Shown piece by piece: positions 59,827 to 64,000 of a DNA stretch of 64,000 nucleotides. Position numbers and translations under genes: made by a program. The notes beneath the pieces were generated by a model that was not told where the DNA came from, ran no database searches, and saw only the letters and a program-made list of their open reading frames with translations. The DNA comes from Streptomyces sp. WZ-12 (GTDB taxonomy: Bacteria; Actinomycetota; Actinomycetes; Streptomycetales; Streptomycetaceae): NCBI RefSeq assembly GCF_028898845.1, contig NZ_CP118574.1, positions 1,364,001 through 1,428,000 on the forward strand, written 5' to 3'. The stretch's first letter is position 1. Every line of letters begins with the position of its first letter.

Positions 59827-60666
59827 TTAGGAGGCGGCGCGCAGGAGGGCGGGCAGCCAGGCGAAGCTCTCGGCGCTGGGGCCCTGGCCTGGCTTGTATT
59901 CCAGGCCGACCCAGCCGTCGTAGCCGTTGTTCTTCAACTGGCCCAGCAGGGCGTCGAAGTCGAGGTGGCCGGTGCCGGGGGCGCCGCGGCCGGGGTTGTC
60001 GGCGATCTGCACATGCCCGGTCTTGTCGGTGTAGCGGTCGATGACCTCGGCAAGGTCCTCGCCGTTCATCGACAGGTGGTACAGGTCCATCAGGAATCTG
60101 GCGTTGTCCACACCGGTGGCGGCGTTGACCGCGTCGACCACCTCGATGGCCTTGGGCGCCGAGACGATCGGGCACTGCGGCGACTCCGGCGCGTTGAGCG
60201 CCTCGATCAGCAACGTGCCCTCCACCTGAGCCACCTCCCGCGCCGCGAACGTCAAATTCGTCAGCGCCAGCGCGTCCTGCTCGGCGGCACTGACCCCCTC
60301 CACACGGTTGCCGTACAGGGCGTTGAAGGACGTGCAGCCCAACGACGCGGCGAACTCCACCGCCACCGGCACATTCGCCCGAAACCGCGCCGACTCCTCA
60401 CCCGGAACCGACAACGCACCACGATCCGGCCCCGGCAACCGCCCCGCGTAGAAGTTCAACCCGGTCAACTGCGTCCCGGCATCACGCAACGCACCAGCCA
60501 GCGCGTCCAGTTCACACCGATCCGGAGTCGGAGCATCCACCCACGGCCACCACAGCTCCACCGCCGTGAACCCCGCCGCCCGCGCGGCCGCCGGCCGCTC
60601 AAGCAACGCAAGCTCGGTGAACAAGATCGACAGATTGACGTTGAAGCGCGTGTCCGTGAAACCCAT
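59827..60666 (-). CDS. hyi: Hydroxypyruvate isomerase
   Basis: 279-aa TIM-barrel (AP-endonuclease-like) isomerase. NVNLSILFTELALLERP, ELWWPW, LNFYAGRLPGPDRG, LIEALN and VQIADNPGRGAPGTGHLDF are family-typical. Interconverts hydroxypyruvate and tartronate semialdehyde in glyoxylate use. AAGGAG before ATG 60666. Follows gcl. Confidence 0.93.
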   Translation of the reverse strand: MGFTDTRFNVNLSILFTELALLERPAAARAAGFTAVELWWPWVDAPTPDRCELDALAGALRDAGTQLTGLNFYAGRLPGPDRGALSVPGEESARFRANVPVAVEFAASLGCTSFNALYGNRVEGVSAAEQDALALTNLTFAAREVAQVEGTLLIEALNAPESPQCPIVSAPKAIEVVDAVNAATGVDNARFLMDLYHLSMNGEDLAEVIDRYTDKTGHVQIADNPGRGAPGTGHLDFDALLGQLKNNGYDGWVGLEYKPGQGPSAESFAWLPALLRAAS

Positions 60667-60680
60667 AGGCCCGGCGCTCC

Positions 60681-60713
60681 TTCCGAATAGCGGATTTCTT
60701 TTTGCTTTACGGG
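60681..60713 (-). promoter_or_regulatory. Promoter/operator region of hyi with the TAAAGCAAAA motif
   Basis: Minus strand: GTAAAGCAAAAAG, then ATCCGCTATTCGGA, an imperfect inverted repeat. The same TAAAGCAAAA-plus-inverted-repeat pattern precedes gcl (62637-62673). Confidence 0.55.
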
Positions 60714-60792
60714 ATGTTGCGGGGCCGGGCGCGGCCGGTGAAGCCGCGCCCGGCACACCGTCCGGATCGGGTCCGGATACCGACGGCGGCGG

Positions 60793-62574
<1,782 letters not shown>

Positions 62575-62636
62575 CGAGTACTCCTGCGTCGACCTGTCAC
62601 GGGCATGTCCGACCGATGGGGTCGGGTCACTGCGTC

Positions 62637-62673
62637 AATTCCGCATCTTGGAATTAATGTTTTGCTTTATGGA
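62637..62673 (-). promoter_or_regulatory. Operator region of gcl
   Basis: AATTCC, 7 bases, GGAATT (62637-62655) forms an inverted repeat next to CATAAAGCAAAACATT on the minus strand. It matches the hyi upstream region in layout. An IclR/AllR-type regulator is a candidate. Confidence 0.55.
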
Positions 62674-62830
62674 AGGAAAGTAGAGCGAGACGTTCGACCC
62701 GTCAAGAGGTGTGGTGCGACCGCGGGACGGCGCCAGGCACGGAGACGTCGCGCACCGGGGAGCGTTCGGCGCGCGGCGCGGGCGGCGGCCGGATCCGCGG
62801 TCCGTGAGCGCGCCCCGCTCCGCACGTACC

Positions 62831-63979
62831 GTGAGCGGGGTGAACCGTGCGCGCGACCGACTACAGGCCGTCCTGGAGGCACTGCCACGGGCGGCGATCG
62901 TGCAGAGCGGCGACGCGCACGTCGTCGCCGTCAACCGCCGCTTCATCGAGCTGTTCGGGCTCGACGGGGTGGACCACTCCCCCGGCGCGCCCCTCTGGCC
63001 GGTGGTCGAGGAGGTGGCCGGCCGGTTCGCGGTGCGGCCGGATCCGGCCGGGGCGCGCAGTGCCGCGCTGGCGGCCCGCCGGGTGCACCGCGTCGCCGAA
63101 TTCCCGCTCGCCGACGGCCGGATCATCCGGCGCGAGACGGCGCCGCTGTACGACGCGGACGGGCACCCCTTCGGGACGCTGTGGACCGCCGAGGACGTCA
63201 CCGAGGCCAAGCGCCGCGAGCACGCACTGCACCGGGACAACGCGTCGCTGGCCGAACTCGCCCGCCGGCGCAACGCGTTCCTCGCCACCGCCTCGCACAA
63301 CCTGCGGACCCCACTGACCTCCGTGCTCAGCTTCTGCGATCTGCTCGCCGACCCGGCGTCCGGCCCGCTCGACCCGGAGCAGCGGGAGTTCCTCGCCGCG
63401 ATCCGCCGCAACGCCGAGCGGATGGCGTCGGTGATCACCGAGTTGATGGAGACCGCGGTGTTGCGCGAGCCGCGGCACCGGCTGGAGTTCGACACGGTGG
63501 ACGTGGCCACGATGGTCGAGCACGCCGTGCTGGACCGGATGCCGACGCTGACGGCGGCCGGGGTGTTCACCGTGCTGCGCTGCCGGCCCGGCCCTCCGCT
63601 GCACGGCGATGCGCACCGGCTGGCGCAGGTGCTGGACAACCTCCTGGAGAACGCGGCCAAGTTCACCCCGCCCGACGGCCGGGTCGAGGTCGTCGCCGAG
63701 GCGGACGACGACACCTGGCGCATCGAGGTGGCCGACACCGGGATCGGCGTGCCGGAGCAGTACCGGGAGGAGATCTTCTCCGGGTTCGTCCGGGCGCCCA
63801 ACGCCGAGCACGGCGGCTATCCGGGCACCGGCCTCGGCCTGGCCTTCAGCCGGGACGTGGTGCGCCGGCACGGCGGCGAACTCACCGTCGCGGACGCCCC
63901 GGACCAGGGGGCGGTCTTCACCGTCCGGCTACCGGTCGGCGGGCCGGGGCCGGAGGCGGACGGGGCGGGCCCGCGGTGA
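62831..63979 (+). CDS. Cytosolic PAS-containing sensor histidine kinase
   Basis: 382-aa kinase without membrane segments. Start GTG 62831 (62840 possible). PAS-like domain at about 5-115 (LEALPRAAIVQSGDAHVVAVNRRFIELFG). HisKA follows with phospho-His in ATASHNLRTPL. HATPase has N box DNLLENAAKF, G boxes DTGIGV and GTGLGLAF. It overlaps the response regulator start, so the pair is coupled. Stimulus unknown. Confidence 0.92.
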   Translation: MSGVNRARDRLQAVLEALPRAAIVQSGDAHVVAVNRRFIELFGLDGVDHSPGAPLWPVVEEVAGRFAVRPDPAGARSAALAARRVHRVAEFPLADGRIIRRETAPLYDADGHPFGTLWTAEDVTEAKRREHALHRDNASLAELARRRNAFLATASHNLRTPLTSVLSFCDLLADPASGPLDPEQREFLAAIRRNAERMASVITELMETAVLREPRHRLEFDTVDVATMVEHAVLDRMPTLTAAGVFTVLRCRPGPPLHGDAHRLAQVLDNLLENAAKFTPPDGRVEVVAEADDDTWRIEVADTGIGVPEQYREEIFSGFVRAPNAEHGGYPGTGLGLAFSRDVVRRHGGELTVADAPDQGAVFTVRLPVGGPGPEADGAGPR

Positions 63980-64000
63980 CCCGGATCCTGGTCGTCGAGG
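63976..64000 (+). CDS. Response regulator, first codons only
   Basis: GTG 63976 overlaps the kinase stop (GTGA). The visible codons, VTRILVVE, are a typical receiver-domain start. The gene runs out of the window. Confidence 0.8.

Overview
The window is high-GC actinobacterial DNA, almost certainly Streptomyces: very GC-rich third codon positions, a divergent gamma-butyrolactone receptor/synthase pair, a high-affinity (group 1h) [NiFe]-hydrogenase locus and dense 4-nt ATGA/GTGA gene overlaps. It has two parts. Positions 1 to about 26,740 are the right-hand part of an integrated siphovirus-type prophage with clearly lower GC. From about 26,740 to 64,000 is host chromosome.

Prophage. The left edge holds the end of the tape measure gene, then tail and baseplate genes (Gp37-like, Dit-like, several receptor-binding or fibre proteins with C1q-like folds) and a lysis block (coiled-coil and membrane proteins, CHAP endolysin, holin-like protein), all on the plus strand to 11,347. 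From 14,828 down to 12,053 on the minus strand lies a compact RiPP (ribosomal peptide) operon: radical SAM/SPASM maturase, a 68-aa precursor ending in tandem FDN/WDN motifs, a pentapeptide-repeat protein and an Fe(II)/2-oxoglutarate-type oxygenase. The precursor motifs are those expected of a three-residue cyclophane peptide (triceptide). A perfect 33-bp palindrome sits just upstream of the operon, and an XRE-TPR regulator lies nearby (16,547-17,713). Next come a lipoprotein, a small HTH protein, an Lsr2-like silencer, a DUF3987-type replication ATPase and a leftward early operon of more than a dozen tiny overlapping genes, many Cys-rich. A 1.5-kb AT-rich stretch without genes follows, then one small gene and the right attachment junction. 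The junction interrupts a LigD-type polymerase gene. No integrase is visible, so it should lie beyond the left edge.

Chromosome. A LigC/LigD-type ATP-dependent DNA ligase lies divergent to the broken polymerase gene. Then come a SpoIIE-type phosphatase plus MASE1 membrane sensor pair, an APC permease, an ArsR regulator divergent from an MFS exporter, and a Tat-type DyP peroxidase. From 49,730 down to 36,468 is a hydrogenase locus reading hhyS, hhyL, NifU-like, DUF5947, DUF6084, a 465-aa protein of unknown function, protease, DUF6893, then hypA, B, F, C, D and E. After it come a DUF4232 lipoprotein, an unusual MFS transporter fused to three carboxypeptidase-regulatory-like domains, the scbR/scbA pair with an SDR, an ada-alkA/ogt alkylation-repair operon, and glyoxylate-utilisation genes gcl and hyi followed by a truncated remnant of glxR. 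The window ends in a cytosolic histidine kinase and the first codons of its response regulator.

Best candidate for something undescribed: the prophage-borne cyclophane RiPP operon, with its repeated core, CX4CX2C radical SAM motif, pentapeptide protein and palindromic operator.
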